From assembly GCA_022184915.1 (NCBI GenBank), contig JAGTJU010000002.1:372001-436000 (forward strand): a DNA stretch of 64,000 bases. Direction: 5' to 3'. A program made the position numbers and the translations under genes. Source of the stretch: Myxococcales bacterium (GTDB taxonomy: Bacteria; Myxococcota_A; Polyangia; Fen-1088). Under the pieces are notes generated by a model, which saw nothing but the letters and a program-made list of their open reading frames with translations, was not told the origin of the DNA and did not search any database. The first letter of the stretch is position 1, and the number at the start of each line of letters is the position of its first letter. Shown here one piece after another: positions 1-8,804 of this stretch.

Positions 1-1
1 C

Positions 2-256
2 AAGAACATGCTGTACCACACGGTGTTCCTGTGGGCCGGCGAGCTTGGGAACGGCCAGTCTCACAAGTGGGACGACGTCAACTGGATCGTGGGTGGACAG
101 GCCGGGGGTGCTTTGCAGACGGGTCGGTTTGTCGAAGCCAACGGCAAAACCACCGCGGACCTCTTCGTGTCCGTTGGCAAGCTGATGGACTCGGGCATGA
201 CGACCTTCGGTGACTCGAGGGCCTTTACGGGCCCCATCGCCGCCATCAAGGCCTGA
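2..256 (+). CDS. DUF1552 family protein, C-terminal fragment
   Basis: Only the last 84 residues lie in the window; the gene starts before base 1. The reading frame is open from base 2 to the stop. The segment LWAGELGNG followed by a His-Lys-Trp stretch and an 'IVGGQAGG' turn matches the C-terminal part of DUF1552 proteins, which are secreted (often Tat-exported) sulfatase/DUF1501-like proteins common in Myxococcota and Planctomycetota. They usually sit next to a DUF1592 gene, which would be to the left. Function is unknown. The identification rests on a short stretch, so it is moderate. Confidence 0.6.
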   Translation, partial: KNMLYHTVFLWAGELGNGQSHKWDDVNWIVGGQAGGALQTGRFVEANGKTTADLFVSVGKLMDSGMTTFGDSRAFTGPIAAIKA

Positions 257-400
257 ACGCAAGGCCTGAACGAGACCTGTGACGCCGCTTCGCACTGCTC
301 TCCGGGGCAGCCGCGTGGCGGCGTCTCCGTTTCGAATGCGGGGGCTTGGCCGGGCGAGGTTGAAGTCGAACCAGCCGCCTCCGTCGCCTATGGTTTCGGT

Positions 401-871
401 ATGGGTGAGACAGGCCAGGGACGGGGCCCGATCGGTTCGGGCGGGGGCGAGCCGAACGCAGAGGCTGAGATTGCGAAGGTGGTTACGCTTGCGCGCTGGT
501 TGGACGATCGTTTCCTGGACCCGCTCTTGGGTTTGGTGCTGCCGGGGGTGGGCGACGCGGCCGGGGCCCTGGTGGGCCTTTACGCGGTGCGGGTGGCAGC
601 CAGGCTTCGTTTGCCGCGGGTGGTGATCGCGCGCATGTTGCTCAATCTTGCTGTTGACGCGCTGCTCGGGAGCGTGCCCGTCGTGGGAGAGCTCTTTGAT
701 TTCGTGCACAAGGCCCACAGCCGCAATGCCGACCTGCTTTTGAGGCGCGGGCAGAGCCGGGCGGCAAGGCCTAGCGACACGTTGGTCTTGGTCGGCGCGG
801 CGCTGCTGTTCCTGGGCGCGTTGCTCCTGCCCCTGGTGCTGGTCGCCGGGCTGCTCGCGGCCCTGTTCTAG
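401..871 (+). CDS. DUF4112 domain membrane protein
   Basis: A 156-residue protein. After a Gly/Glu-rich start, residues ~25-115 carry the DUF4112 pattern: LARWLDDRFLDP, then a loop with GVGDAAGALVGLY, a basic patch, and a second conserved block GSVPVVGELFDFVHKAH. The last ~35 residues are one very hydrophobic Leu/Val/Ala segment, so the protein is anchored in the inner membrane. DUF4112 proteins are small membrane proteins of unknown function. It stands alone between the DUF1552 end and the efflux genes. The ATG at 401 lacks a good Shine-Dalgarno sequence, so the exact start is unsure. Confidence 0.75.
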   Translation: MGETGQGRGPIGSGGGEPNAEAEIAKVVTLARWLDDRFLDPLLGLVLPGVGDAAGALVGLYAVRVAARLRLPRVVIARMLLNLAVDALLGSVPVVGELFDFVHKAHSRNADLLLRRGQSRAARPSDTLVLVGAALLFLGALLLPLVLVAGLLAALF

Positions 872-986
872 GCGTCGGGCCGGAAACACTCCAGGTGCGC
901 GCTGCCTGGACGCGTCAGGTCGGTTGTTTGGTGACTTTCTCGCACATCCTTGAAACGTTCCCCCTGGAGTGTCATCTCATGCCCGC

Positions 987-2147
987 ATGCGGTACGTCGT
1001 CGCGGTGGGGGTGCTCCTGGTCCTCATCACCGGCCTGGCCGGGATCAAATACAGGCAGATCTCCACCCTCATTCAATTCGGGGAGGCGGCTCAACAAGCC
1101 GGTCCACCTCCTGAAGCCGTGGGTACGGCTGTCGCGGGGAAAAACGCCTGGCAGGGCGCTCTTTCGGCGGTGGGCAGCGTGGCTGCGGCTCGGGGCGTGA
1201 CCATCGCCAACGAAGTGCCGGGGGTGGTCAAGGCAATCCGCTTCGAGTCGGGCGCGCGGGTCAAGCCGGGGCAGGTGCTGGTCGAGCTGGATAGCAGCGT
1301 CGAGCAGGCTCAGCTGGCGGCGGCCCAGGCGCGCCTGGAGCTGGCCACGGCGTCTGCGGCGCGTACACGGAAGCTGGTCGAGGGCGGCGCCGCCACGCAG
1401 GCGCAGCGTGAGTCCGAAGACGCGCAGCTGAACACCGCCGCCGCGGACGTGGCGGCGCTCAGGGCACAGATTGCGAAGAAGACGGTGCGGGCGCCCTTCG
1501 GGGGCCGCTTGGGCATTCGGCAGGTGAACCTGGGCCAGTACCTGACGCCTGGAACGTCACTCACCGTGCTCGAGTCCTTGGGCTCGGTCTACGTCGATTT
1601 CACCTTGCCTCAGCAACAGGCCGGGGACGTGGAGGTGGGGGCCGTGGTGAACGTGACGGTTGCGGGTGCCGCGCCCGGAGAGGCCCCGCTGAGCGGGAAA
1701 ATCGCGGCGATTGATCCCAACCTCGACGACCGCACGCGCAGCTTGCGCCTGCGCGCCTCCCTGGACAACGCACAGGAGCGGCTACAACCCGGCATGTTCG
1801 TGAACGTCTCCGTGGTGATGCCCGATCGGGAGCCGGTGGTCACCGTGCCTGCCACGGCCATCGTGCACGCGCCCTACGGAGACTCGCTCTTCGTGGTGGA
1901 GGATAAAAAAGACGACAAGGGTGTGGCCGTGAAGGGGCCTGACGGCAACCCCGTCAAGGTGGCGCGGCAGCAGTTCGTGCGGGTGGGAAGTGCCCGGGGA
2001 GACTTCGTGGCGATCGAGGATGGCCTTACGGGCGGAGAAGTGGTGGTGTCGCTGGGCGCGTTCAAGCTTCACAACGGGGTGCCCATCGTGGTGAACAACG
2101 ACGTCAAGCTCGACCCGTCGACGAGCCCGCGCCCCGCAAACCGGTGA
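987..2147 (+). CDS. RND efflux periplasmic adaptor subunit
   Basis: Membrane fusion protein of an RND pump, 386 residues from ATG 987 (an in-frame GTG at 969 would add six residues; neither has an ideally spaced ribosome site). An N-terminal hydrophobic segment anchors it in the inner membrane. Next come the biotinyl/lipoyl-like half motifs (EVPGVVKAIRFESGARVKPG and the later TVRAPFGGRLG), an Ala/Gln/Glu-rich alpha-helical hairpin between them, and the beta-barrel and membrane-proximal domains. A charged insertion (EDKKDDKG) near residue 300 is unusual. It ends 7 bases before the pump start, so the two genes are one operon. The substrate cannot be read from sequence. Confidence 0.9.
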   Translation: MRYVVAVGVLLVLITGLAGIKYRQISTLIQFGEAAQQAGPPPEAVGTAVAGKNAWQGALSAVGSVAAARGVTIANEVPGVVKAIRFESGARVKPGQVLVELDSSVEQAQLAAAQARLELATASAARTRKLVEGGAATQAQRESEDAQLNTAAADVAALRAQIAKKTVRAPFGGRLGIRQVNLGQYLTPGTSLTVLESLGSVYVDFTLPQQQAGDVEVGAVVNVTVAGAAPGEAPLSGKIAAIDPNLDDRTRSLRLRASLDNAQERLQPGMFVNVSVVMPDREPVVTVPATAIVHAPYGDSLFVVEDKKDDKGVAVKGPDGNPVKVARQQFVRVGSARGDFVAIEDGLTGGEVVVSLGAFKLHNGVPIVVNNDVKLDPSTSPRPANR

Positions 2148-2154
2148 GTTGCCG

Positions 2155-5100
2155 ATGCGCTTCACCGACATTTTCGTTCGTCGTCCGGTCCTGGCGGTCG
2201 TCGTCAATCTGGTGATCGTCATCGCCGGGCTGCAGGCCATCCGCACGCTCAACGTGCGGCAGTACCCCAAGCTCGAGAGCGCGACGATCACGGTCCGCAC
2301 ACCCTACGTGGGCGCCAGCGCCGACCTGGTCCGTGGCTTCATCACCACGCCGCTCGAGCGGTCGATCGCTGCCGCCGACGGCATCGACTACATCGAATCG
2401 CAGAGCGACCAGGGGCTCTCGACGATTAATGCCCGACTCAAGCTCAACTTCAATGCTCCGAACGCGCTGGCCGACATCAGCGCGCGCGTGAACCAGGTGC
2501 GGGGTGATCTGCCGCCCGAGGCCGAGGTGCCGGCCATCGCGCTCGAGCCGTCTGACTCTGTCTTTGCGGCCATGTACTTGAGCTTCAGCTCACGGGTGCT
2601 TGAGCAGAACCAGGTGACGGATTACCTCATCCGCGTCGTTCAGCCGCGCCTTTCGGCCATCGAAGGGGTGCAGAGGGCGGACATCCTGGGTGGCCGCACG
2701 TTCGCGCTGCGCGCCTGGCTCAAGCCAGACCGCATGGCCGCCTTGAACGTCAGCCCGTCGCAAGTACGCCAAGCTCTGGCCGCCAACAACTTTCTCGCGG
2801 CGGTGGGGCAGACCAAGGGCACGTACATGCAACGGAATCTCACGGCCACCACCGATGTCAGCACCGTGGACGAGTTCAAGAAGCTGGTCATCCGCCAACA
2901 AGAGGGAGCCCTGGTGCGGCTGGAAGACGTTGCGGACGTGGTGCTGGGCGCCGACACTTACGAACAGGACGTGCGGTTCTCCGGTGAAAAAGCCGTTTTC
3001 ATGGGCGTGTGGGTCCTGCCCACGGCCAACTCGCTGGATGTGATCGAGCGTGTGCGCACGGAGATGGGACTGCTGCAGCAGGAGCTGCCCTCGGGGCTCG
3101 ATGCGAGCATCGCCTTCGATTCCACGAAGTACATCCAGAGCGCGATTACGGAGGTGCGCTCCACGCTGCTCGAGACGGTGGGCATCGTGATCATCGTCAT
3201 CTTTCTCTTCCTGGGCTCATTCCGGACAGTGCTGGTGCCCCTGGTGGCCATTCCCGTTTCGCTCATCGGCGCCGTGTTTTTGATGCAGGTGCTGGGCTTC
3301 ACCTTGAACCTGCTGACCCTGCTGGCCATCGTGCTTGCCGTGGGCTTGGTGGTGGACGACGCGATCGTGGTGGTGGAGAACGTGGAGCGGAACATGCGGG
3401 CGGGCAGGACGCCCTTTCAGGCCGCTATCGTGGGGGCGCGCGAGCTGGTGGGCCCGATCGTCGCGATGACAATCACCTTGGCCGCGGTTTACACGCCGAT
3501 CGGATTTCAAGGCGGCCTCACGGGCGCCCTGTTCCGCGAGTTTGCGTTTACCCTGGCCGGTGCTGTCTTCATCTCGGGTGTGGTGGCGCTGACGCTCTCG
3601 CCGATGATGGCGTCACAGCTGCTCAAGCCGAAGCAACACTCGCGGTTGAGTGGGGCCATCGACCGCGGCTTCGATGGCATACGCAAGCGCTATGGCCGGT
3701 TCCTGGACGCCACGCTGCGCGCCCGGCCCGCGGTGTACATCGTCTGGGGGGGACTTTCGCTGCTGGTGGTGCCGCTTTACCTGTTGTCTCCCGTCGAGCT
3801 TGCGCCCAACGAGGACCAGGGGGTGGTGTTTGGCGCCGTGGACGTGCCAGCCAACGCGACCTTGGAGCAGTTGACCCCGTTTACCGAGTCCGTGAACGAA
3901 GTGTTCATGTCGACGCCGGAGTTCGACCACAGCTTTCAGATCACCTTCCCGAACGGCGGCTTCGGCGGCCTCATCGTACGCCCCTGGGATGAGCGAGAGC
4001 GCACCATTTTCGAGATCCAGCCCGAGGTGTTCGGCAAGCTGTCGATGAACCCGGGTGTGCGGGCGCCTGTGTTTCTGCCTCCCGCGTTGCCGAGCCCAGG
4101 GACCTTCCCGGTGGAGTTCGTCATCTCGTCGACGGCGGACCACGAAGAGATCGTGCGCTATGCCCAGCAATTGGTGCAAGCGGCCACCGAGAGCGGGCAG
4201 TTTGCGTTCCCACCGGTGACCGACGTGCGCCTCGACCAGGCGAAGTCCGAGGTGGTGCTCGATCGTGAAAAGATCGCCTCGATGGGCCTCAGCATGCAGC
4301 AGATTGGCAACGACCTTTCCACGATGCTGGGGGGCAACTTCATCAACCGGTTCAGCCTTGCGGGCCGGAGCTACAAGGTCATTGCCCAGGTGGAGCGTGC
4401 GGGCCGGCTCACGCCCGCGCAACTGCAAGACATCCACGTGACCGGGCCGAACGGCACGTTGATGCCGCTGTCCGCTGTGGCCACTCTGAAGGACGGCGTG
4501 GAGCCCCGAACGCTCAATCGCTTTCAGCAGCTCAATGCCGTGAAGATCTCCGGCGTGGCGCCGCGCTCGCTCGATGCAGGACTCAAGGTGCTGGAGGACG
4601 CCGCCGCCCGGACACTCCCGCCGGGATACCGGATAGATTACACGGGCGAATCGCGGCAGCTGCGGCAGGAAAGCGGGAAGTTCCTGCCGGCCATGGGGCT
4701 GGCGATCGTGCTCATCTTCTTGGTGCTGGCGGCTCAGTTCAACTCGTTCCGGGACCCTTTCGTGATCTTGGCGGGCTCGGTGCCTTTGGCGATGTTTGGC
4801 GCCCTGGTGTTCACCTTCCTCAAGTTTGCCGGGCCACCGGGGTTGTCCTTCGGTCTCACGGAGGGCTGGACCACCACGCTCAACATCTACTCTCAGGTGG
4901 GCCTGGTAACGCTGGTGGGCCTCGTGGCGAAGAACGGCATCCTCATCGTGGAGTTTGCCAACGTGAGACAGTCGGAGGGCTTCAGCAAGCTCGAGGCCGT
5001 GCGTGACGCCGCCACCACGCGCCTCAGGCCCATCTTGATGACCACGATGGCCACGGTGGTGGGTCACTTTCCCCTCACGCTGGTGAGCGGGGCCGGGGCC

Positions 5101-5292
5101 GTGGCCCGTAACTCGATCGGCATCGTGCTGGTGGGTGGCATGACGATCGGAACGATCTTTACGCTCTTCGTGGTTCCCTCCGTATACGTCTTGGTGGCCC
5201 GCGATCAATCCAAGGCGCGCGCGGCCGAGGCGGCCCGCGCTGAAGAGGGCCGGGCCGTGGGCCTCATGACGAGCCCTGCATCGGGCGCGTGA
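2155..5292 (+). CDS. RND efflux transporter permease (HAE1/AcrB-type)
   Basis: A 1045-residue inner-membrane proton/drug antiporter, the usual length for AcrB/MexB/MdtB-type pumps. It starts with the family-typical MRFTDIFVRRPV at ATG 2155; an upstream TTG at 2149 is less likely. Twelve transmembrane segments in two halves flank two large periplasmic loops. Two adjacent Asp residues at ~401-402 (VVDDAIVVVENV) are the expected proton-relay pair in TM4, and the second half ends with the GLVAKNGILIVEF block. With the adaptor just upstream it would form a tripartite exporter, but no outer-membrane TolC-like partner is encoded here, so one must be supplied from elsewhere. Substrate unknown. Confidence 0.95.
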   Translation: MRFTDIFVRRPVLAVVVNLVIVIAGLQAIRTLNVRQYPKLESATITVRTPYVGASADLVRGFITTPLERSIAAADGIDYIESQSDQGLSTINARLKLNFNAPNALADISARVNQVRGDLPPEAEVPAIALEPSDSVFAAMYLSFSSRVLEQNQVTDYLIRVVQPRLSAIEGVQRADILGGRTFALRAWLKPDRMAALNVSPSQVRQALAANNFLAAVGQTKGTYMQRNLTATTDVSTVDEFKKLVIRQQEGALVRLEDVADVVLGADTYEQDVRFSGEKAVFMGVWVLPTANSLDVIERVRTEMGLLQQELPSGLDASIAFDSTKYIQSAITEVRSTLLETVGIVIIVIFLFLGSFRTVLVPLVAIPVSLIGAVFLMQVLGFTLNLLTLLAIVLAVGLVVDDAIVVVENVERNMRAGRTPFQAAIVGARELVGPIVAMTITLAAVYTPIGFQGGLTGALFREFAFTLAGAVFISGVVALTLSPMMASQLLKPKQHSRLSGAIDRGFDGIRKRYGRFLDATLRARPAVYIVWGGLSLLVVPLYLLSPVELAPNEDQGVVFGAVDVPANATLEQLTPFTESVNEVFMSTPEFDHSFQITFPNGGFGGLIVRPWDERERTIFEIQPEVFGKLSMNPGVRAPVFLPPALPSPGTFPVEFVISSTADHEEIVRYAQQLVQAATESGQFAFPPVTDVRLDQAKSEVVLDREKIASMGLSMQQIGNDLSTMLGGNFINRFSLAGRSYKVIAQVERAGRLTPAQLQDIHVTGPNGTLMPLSAVATLKDGVEPRTLNRFQQLNAVKISGVAPRSLDAGLKVLEDAAARTLPPGYRIDYTGESRQLRQESGKFLPAMGLAIVLIFLVLAAQFNSFRDPFVILAGSVPLAMFGALVFTFLKFAGPPGLSFGLTEGWTTTLNIYSQVGLVTLVGLVAKNGILIVEFANVRQSEGFSKLEAVRDAATTRLRPILMTTMATVVGHFPLTLVSGAGAVARNSIGIVLVGGMTIGTIFTLFVVPSVYVLVARDQSKARAAEAARAEEGRAVGLMTSPASGA

Positions 5293-5306
5293 AGCCTCGC
5301 GGCCCC

Positions 5307-5337
5307 GGGGACGAAACGCGCGCTGCGTTCCGTCCCC
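5307..5337. terminator. Hairpin between convergent genes
   Basis: Arms 5307-5318 and 5326-5337 are 12-base inverted repeats with one mismatch and a 7-base loop. They lie 15 bases after the RND pump stop and just outside the end of the convergent gene on the other strand. There is no clear T-run, so termination, if any, may need Rho or act as a bidirectional barrier. Confidence 0.5.
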
Positions 5338-5350
5338 CCGTTCATCGTGG

Positions 5351-5908
5351 TCAGGGGAGGGCGCGGGAGATGACGCTCCAGCGGCTCGACTGTCCGGCCT
5401 TCATGGCCAAAATGGTGGTGAGGGTCGCGATGCCGATGCCCACGAGCAGATCCGTTGCGCCGAGCGTGCTCACCACGCGGCTGAGCCGCTTGGCTTTACG
5501 CGAGGCTTCGGGAGAGACCGTGTACCCGTCGTTTTCGACGGGCACGCCTCCCGAGGGAGCCTGAGCGGCAAGCCGGCGACCGGCGATGGCCGAGCCGAAC
5601 GTGGTGAGGACCCCGGCGGCCACCAGGGCATCCTTGGCCAGCACCAAGGCGCGGGGGCCCCGGCCCAGGGCACGTCCCGAGACTGAAAGGCGGCCTGCGA
5701 TCCAGGTCAACCCGACGACGCTGGCCGTGAGGACGTGTAGACGATTGAAGCGGCGCCAGGCGTCCTGGACCAGCCGGCCGCGCTCTTCCTTCTCCGAGAC
5801 GTAGCGGGTAGCGGGGTGCATGGCCATGCGGCCGAACAGTGTGCCTCCGAGGCCGGCGGCGATTCCCAGATCGTGAAACACCCAAGCTGCAGTCGAAAGT
5901 GTTGCCAT
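5351..5908 (-). CDS. Hypothetical membrane protein
   Basis: 185 residues from ATG 5908, chosen because a GGAGG ribosome site lies about ten bases upstream and the protein then begins MATLSTAAWVFHDLG. Hydrophobic, Gly/Ala-rich segments near residues 8-28, 65-85, 90-115 and close to the C-terminus suggest three to four membrane spans. Short basic stretches (RRFNRLH, RRLAAQ, RKAKRLSR) separate them. I do not recognise a family with a known function. It stands alone, convergent with the RND pump gene and divergent from the DUF4142 lipoprotein gene. Confidence 0.65.
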   Translation of the reverse strand: MATLSTAAWVFHDLGIAAGLGGTLFGRMAMHPATRYVSEKEERGRLVQDAWRRFNRLHVLTASVVGLTWIAGRLSVSGRALGRGPRALVLAKDALVAAGVLTTFGSAIAGRRLAAQAPSGGVPVENDGYTVSPEASRKAKRLSRVVSTLGATDLLVGIGIATLTTILAMKAGQSSRWSVISRALP

Positions 5909-6110
5909 GTGCAATGAATCCTCCGGCGCGGAGGCTTTGCAGATCCCGTGCCCCGCCAGCCGGGGCGACGGGCGCCGTGACGTCGTTACCAAACGTGCAC
6001 GGCTCTCGCGTGTCTGGCGGTAAAACCGAGGGCCTTTGGGGACTTCAGGAGGTGAGCACCATCCTTGCAAACGCGCCGCGTGCCAGCGTTTCTGCCGGCG
6101 AGGAGGTTAC

Positions 6111-6806
6111 ATGACAAGCAAACGACGAAGTCTGGTGGTGCCATCGTGGCTCTGGGGCGCGCTTTTAGCCGTTCTGGGTCTAACGTGGTCAGCGTGCGAT
6201 GATGATGATGACGACGACGACGAGGAGGACGTGACGACAGACGCGGGAGCGGATGCAGCGGTTCGGGACGGAGCGGTCTTCGACGCCGCAAGAGACAGCC
6301 AAGGCGGTGATGCCATGGCGCTCGACGATGCGGAGGTCGCGGCCGTAGCTGCGGCCATCAATACGGGCGAGATCAACGCAGCCATGGTGGCGCTGGCCCG
6401 CGCGCAAAGCACGCAGGTGCGCAACTATGCCCAGTTGATGATCAATGAGCATACGGCGGCACAGATGCGCCTGGCGACCGTGCTGCAAACGGCGGCGATC
6501 ACCCCGACGCCGAGTGCACTTAGCCAGCAAGTCCAGATCGGAGGCGCCACGGTGGTCGATCAGCTGCAGATAACCCCTGCGGCTTCCTTCGATACGGTTT
6601 ACCTGCAAAGTCAGATCGGGGCTCACCAATTCTCTCGCAACCTGTTGATGAATACCTTGATTCCAGCTGCGCGAAATCCATCGCTCAAAGCGACGCTCGA
6701 GATGTTCTTCGTGGAGGTGTCGGGGCACCTCATGGCCGCCCAACAGCTGGTGGATGAGCGGCGTCCGGACGGCGGGGTTGGTGACGCGGGGGCCGACGCG
6801 AACTGA
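6111..6806 (+). CDS. DUF4142 domain lipoprotein with poly-Asp stretch
   Basis: 231 residues from ATG 6111, which has a strong AGGAGG site six bases upstream. A basic N-terminus and hydrophobic segment end at a Cys (~29) that looks like a lipidation site, although Trp in the -3 position is not ideal. The Cys is followed at once by eight Asp and two Glu. A second low-complexity stretch (DAGADAAVRDGA) leads into a DUF4142 domain (residues ~75-215): a four-helix, ferritin-like fold recognised by the pattern ALARAQSTQVRNYAQLMINE and later HLMAAQQL. DUF4142 proteins are periplasmic or secreted, of unknown function and often stress-linked. The tail is again Asp/Ala/Gly-rich. Confidence 0.85.
   Translation: MTSKRRSLVVPSWLWGALLAVLGLTWSACDDDDDDDDEEDVTTDAGADAAVRDGAVFDAARDSQGGDAMALDDAEVAAVAAAINTGEINAAMVALARAQSTQVRNYAQLMINEHTAAQMRLATVLQTAAITPTPSALSQQVQIGGATVVDQLQITPAASFDTVYLQSQIGAHQFSRNLLMNTLIPAARNPSLKATLEMFFVEVSGHLMAAQQLVDERRPDGGVGDAGADAN
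6198..6230 (+). repeat. GAT/GAC microsatellite encoding poly-Asp
   Basis: Four GAT codons, four GAC codons, then GAG GAG GAC. It lies directly after the proposed lipid-Cys codon of the DUF4142 lipoprotein. Triplet tracts like this can change length by whole codons without breaking the frame. Confidence 0.85.
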
Positions 6807-6821
6807 TTCGTGAACGACGTG

Positions 6822-6856
6822 ACGGCTCACCTGCGGATCGTTCGCTGGTGAGCCGT
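6822..6856. terminator. Hairpin after DUF4142 gene
   Basis: Perfect 10-base arms (6822-6831 and 6847-6856) with a 15-base loop, 15 bases past the stop of the lipoprotein gene and between convergent genes. No T-run follows, so this is a candidate for Rho-dependent or bidirectional termination only. Confidence 0.45.
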
Positions 6857-6945
6857 GACACCCGCTGCCCCACATCGTCGGCGACGACACACCCGCACGA
6901 AGACGTCGAGAGCGGAGGTGATGCCCGCCCACGAACACCATGGCA

Positions 6946-7602
6946 TCACCTGCTCTCGACGCTTCTGTGTGCCCCCTTCCGTCCCTTTCGCCCCGCTTTC
7001 CCCAGGGTCTCGTCCTCGCGACGCGAAAGAGGCGCAAGTCCGGCCACGGCTGCGCCGATGGCCAAGCCCAGGCCCGCAAGCACCAAGGGCTGATCGTGCA
7101 ACAGCGTCTGTCCGTAGTCTCGTGCCGAACGTACGCGGGCCCCGGCCTTCGCGGACGCCTCGCCGAGTCTCTCTTTGGCCTCGTTCATCCGCTCCCCAGC
7201 AGCCTGCACGCCACCCTTCGCGGCGTTACCAAGCCGCCGGGCGGTGTCCTTGGCCTGGGCGCCCGTGGATGTGCCACCGCTTTCGTATTCGCCTTCGCCT
7301 TCGCTGCGTCCCGTTTTTCGCTGCTGCGCGTCCGAATAGATGAGATACCCGAATCCCGCTGCGATCATGGCCAGCGGAACAGGGTTTTCCTGCACGGCGC
7401 GCGACAGGTTGTGCGTGAAGCGGCCACCACCTCCCTCCTGAAACGAACGGAGCGCCTCTTGCAACATCTCCCCCGGCCTCAGCCGCTGGGAAAGACTGTC
7501 GAGGGTGTGGGTGATCTCGTCACGAATCTCGCCGAGGTCGCTCTGGATCTCTTCAGAGCTCCTGTCTTTGCCGTTCCCTTTCACATACTGTTCGTAGGTC
7601 AT
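6946..7602 (-). CDS. DUF3618 domain protein (third gene of stress-type operon)
   Basis: 218 residues. Residues ~15-45 hold the DUF3618 signature (SSEEIQSDLGEIRDEITHTL-type helix). A predicted membrane segment follows near residue 75 (PVPLAMIAAGFGYLIY), then a long amphipathic Lys/Ala/Glu/Arg helix resembling LEA/apolipoprotein-like repeats (AKEKLGEA-type spacing), and a second hydrophobic segment near residue 180. Its ATG overlaps the stop of the holin-X gene by four bases, so translation is coupled. In many proteobacteria DUF3618, holin-X and a DUF883-like gene form a conserved membrane-associated, stress- or stationary-phase-linked cluster. Molecular function is unknown. Confidence 0.8.
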   Translation of the reverse strand: MTYEQYVKGNGKDRSSEEIQSDLGEIRDEITHTLDSLSQRLRPGEMLQEALRSFQEGGGGRFTHNLSRAVQENPVPLAMIAAGFGYLIYSDAQQRKTGRSEGEGEYESGGTSTGAQAKDTARRLGNAAKGGVQAAGERMNEAKERLGEASAKAGARVRSARDYGQTLLHDQPLVLAGLGLAIGAAVAGLAPLSRREDETLGKAGRKGRKGAHRSVESR

Positions 7603-8072
7603 GACGCCCTCTCCTTGACGAAGTCCCGATCTGCCTTGAGGTCGGCGATGGTCCGGTGGGGCTTGAGCTTCTCGGCCGTGACCCTCGAACGCCCACCCGC
7701 GATCATGATGCCCCCGATGATCGCCACCGCGCTCCCGACGAGGAGCGCAGCCCAGGGGATCGAGATCACTTGAGCCAGGGCGAATACGGCGGCCGCCAGG
7801 AGGACCAGCAGACCCGCGAAGAGCACGGCGCCCCCCGTGATCATCGCGCCTATACCTCGTTGGGCTTGCGTGATGTTCTCAGAGAACTCCGTGCGAAGGA
7901 GGTCGGCTTCTGCCCTGACCAGAGCTTCCGACTCTCGCAGCAGTTCCCGCACCAGACCCATGAAGGAGTGACCGTTGCGCTCAATCTCCGTTCTTTCGTT
8001 TCCAGGGCTCTCGTAGGGCCTCACTGACCCGATCTTCGTCTCACCAGTGTCATCTCTTGCAGTGGCCATCAT
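7599..8072 (-). CDS. Phage holin-X / DUF1469 family membrane protein
   Basis: 157 residues, with two long transmembrane segments at ~75-95 and ~105-125 that are typical of the holin-superfamily III / DUF1469 family. Ahead of them is an amphipathic helix (LVRELLRESEALVRAEADLL). Despite the family name there is no phage gene nearby, and such proteins are common in envelope-stress operons. The ATG at 8072 follows an AAAGGAGG site. It overlaps the stop of the upstream gene (ATGATG) and its own end overlaps the next start, so the three genes are translationally coupled. Confidence 0.85.
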   Translation of the reverse strand: MMATARDDTGETKIGSVRPYESPGNERTEIERNGHSFMGLVRELLRESEALVRAEADLLRTEFSENITQAQRGIGAMITGGAVLFAGLLVLLAAAVFALAQVISIPWAALLVGSAVAIIGGIMIAGGRSRVTAEKLKPHRTIADLKADRDFVKERAS

Positions 8073-8644
8073 GGCCTCCTTTCATCCGTGAATGCACGGG
8101 GCAGCGGCGCTTCGTTTCCAAGGCTGGGGCGGCCTCCGAAAGATGTCTCGGGTGGCTCGAGCGCGGCATCCTGGTCGTCAGTGTCGTGTTCGGGCTCACC
8201 TCGGAGGTCGGCGTCCTGCTCTTCGCGTCCGCTGCGCAGAACGCGTGTTGCAAGGAATCCCGCCACCAGGGCAACGCCGAACATCGTCGTGGGCTGCCTT
8301 CGTCCAAAGTCCTCGAGCGAAGACAAGATCTGGCCGGCGCCGCGCGACTCGATCGATCGCGAAGCATCGCCCAGGAACCGGGCCGCCTGGTGTAACGGGC
8401 TCTTGAGTACGCTGTGTTCATCAACGTGTTCGGCTGAGCGATCGATGGCTTGCCCGAGCATGCCCAGCTCGTGTGCGAACGTACGTTTCTTCTCCGAAAC
8501 CGCCTCAGAGGCATCCTCCTTGACCCGGTCTGATAGGGCACTTGCCTTCTCCTGGACCTGGCTTTTGGCCTCGCTGGCTGCAGACGAGACCTGGTTCTTC
8601 GTGTCGTCGACTTTGCTCCTCAGAGCGTCTGATTCATCCGTCAT
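8069..8644 (-). CDS. DUF883/YqjD-like membrane-anchored protein (first gene of operon)
   Basis: 191 residues from ATG 8644, preceded by GGGGAGG. Residues ~1-55 form a charged amphipathic helix (repeats of K/E/A/S with SEAKSQVQEKASAL), like the DUF883 or CsbD/LEA-type helices of ribosome- or membrane-associated stress proteins. A single hydrophobic segment at ~110-130 (TTMFGVALVAGFLATRVL) follows the RQP motif seen before the membrane segment of YqjD-type proteins. The C-terminal 55 residues are acidic and disordered. It heads the operon with the holin-X and DUF3618 genes. The DUF883-like label is inference from architecture. Confidence 0.7.
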   Translation of the reverse strand: MTDESDALRSKVDDTKNQVSSAASEAKSQVQEKASALSDRVKEDASEAVSEKKRTFAHELGMLGQAIDRSAEHVDEHSVLKSPLHQAARFLGDASRSIESRGAGQILSSLEDFGRRQPTTMFGVALVAGFLATRVLRSGREEQDADLRGEPEHDTDDQDAALEPPETSFGGRPSLGNEAPLPRAFTDERRP

Positions 8645-8804
8645 GCTTGCCTCCCCATGTTGGACGCGATTGGGTGCAAGGCACATGCCTCGCCAGAGCT
8701 GCTGAGTGCGCCCTCAGCGCCCAAAGCGGAATCAGGTCCTTGGCTTGCAGGACGTTGAAGCCGGAAGTGACCCACCTCGATAGACCTGGGAAAGACGACG
8801 CACG

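Noticed and set aside
3613-5208. 531-codon antisense frame inside the RND pump gene
   Set aside because: It is His/Arg/Gln-rich nonsense with no domain, explained by the codon structure of a GC-rich gene on the other strand.
7599-8072. Prophage holin
   Set aside because: Although the family is called holin, no lysin, integrase or structural phage gene is near, and the gene is part of a conserved membrane-protein operon.
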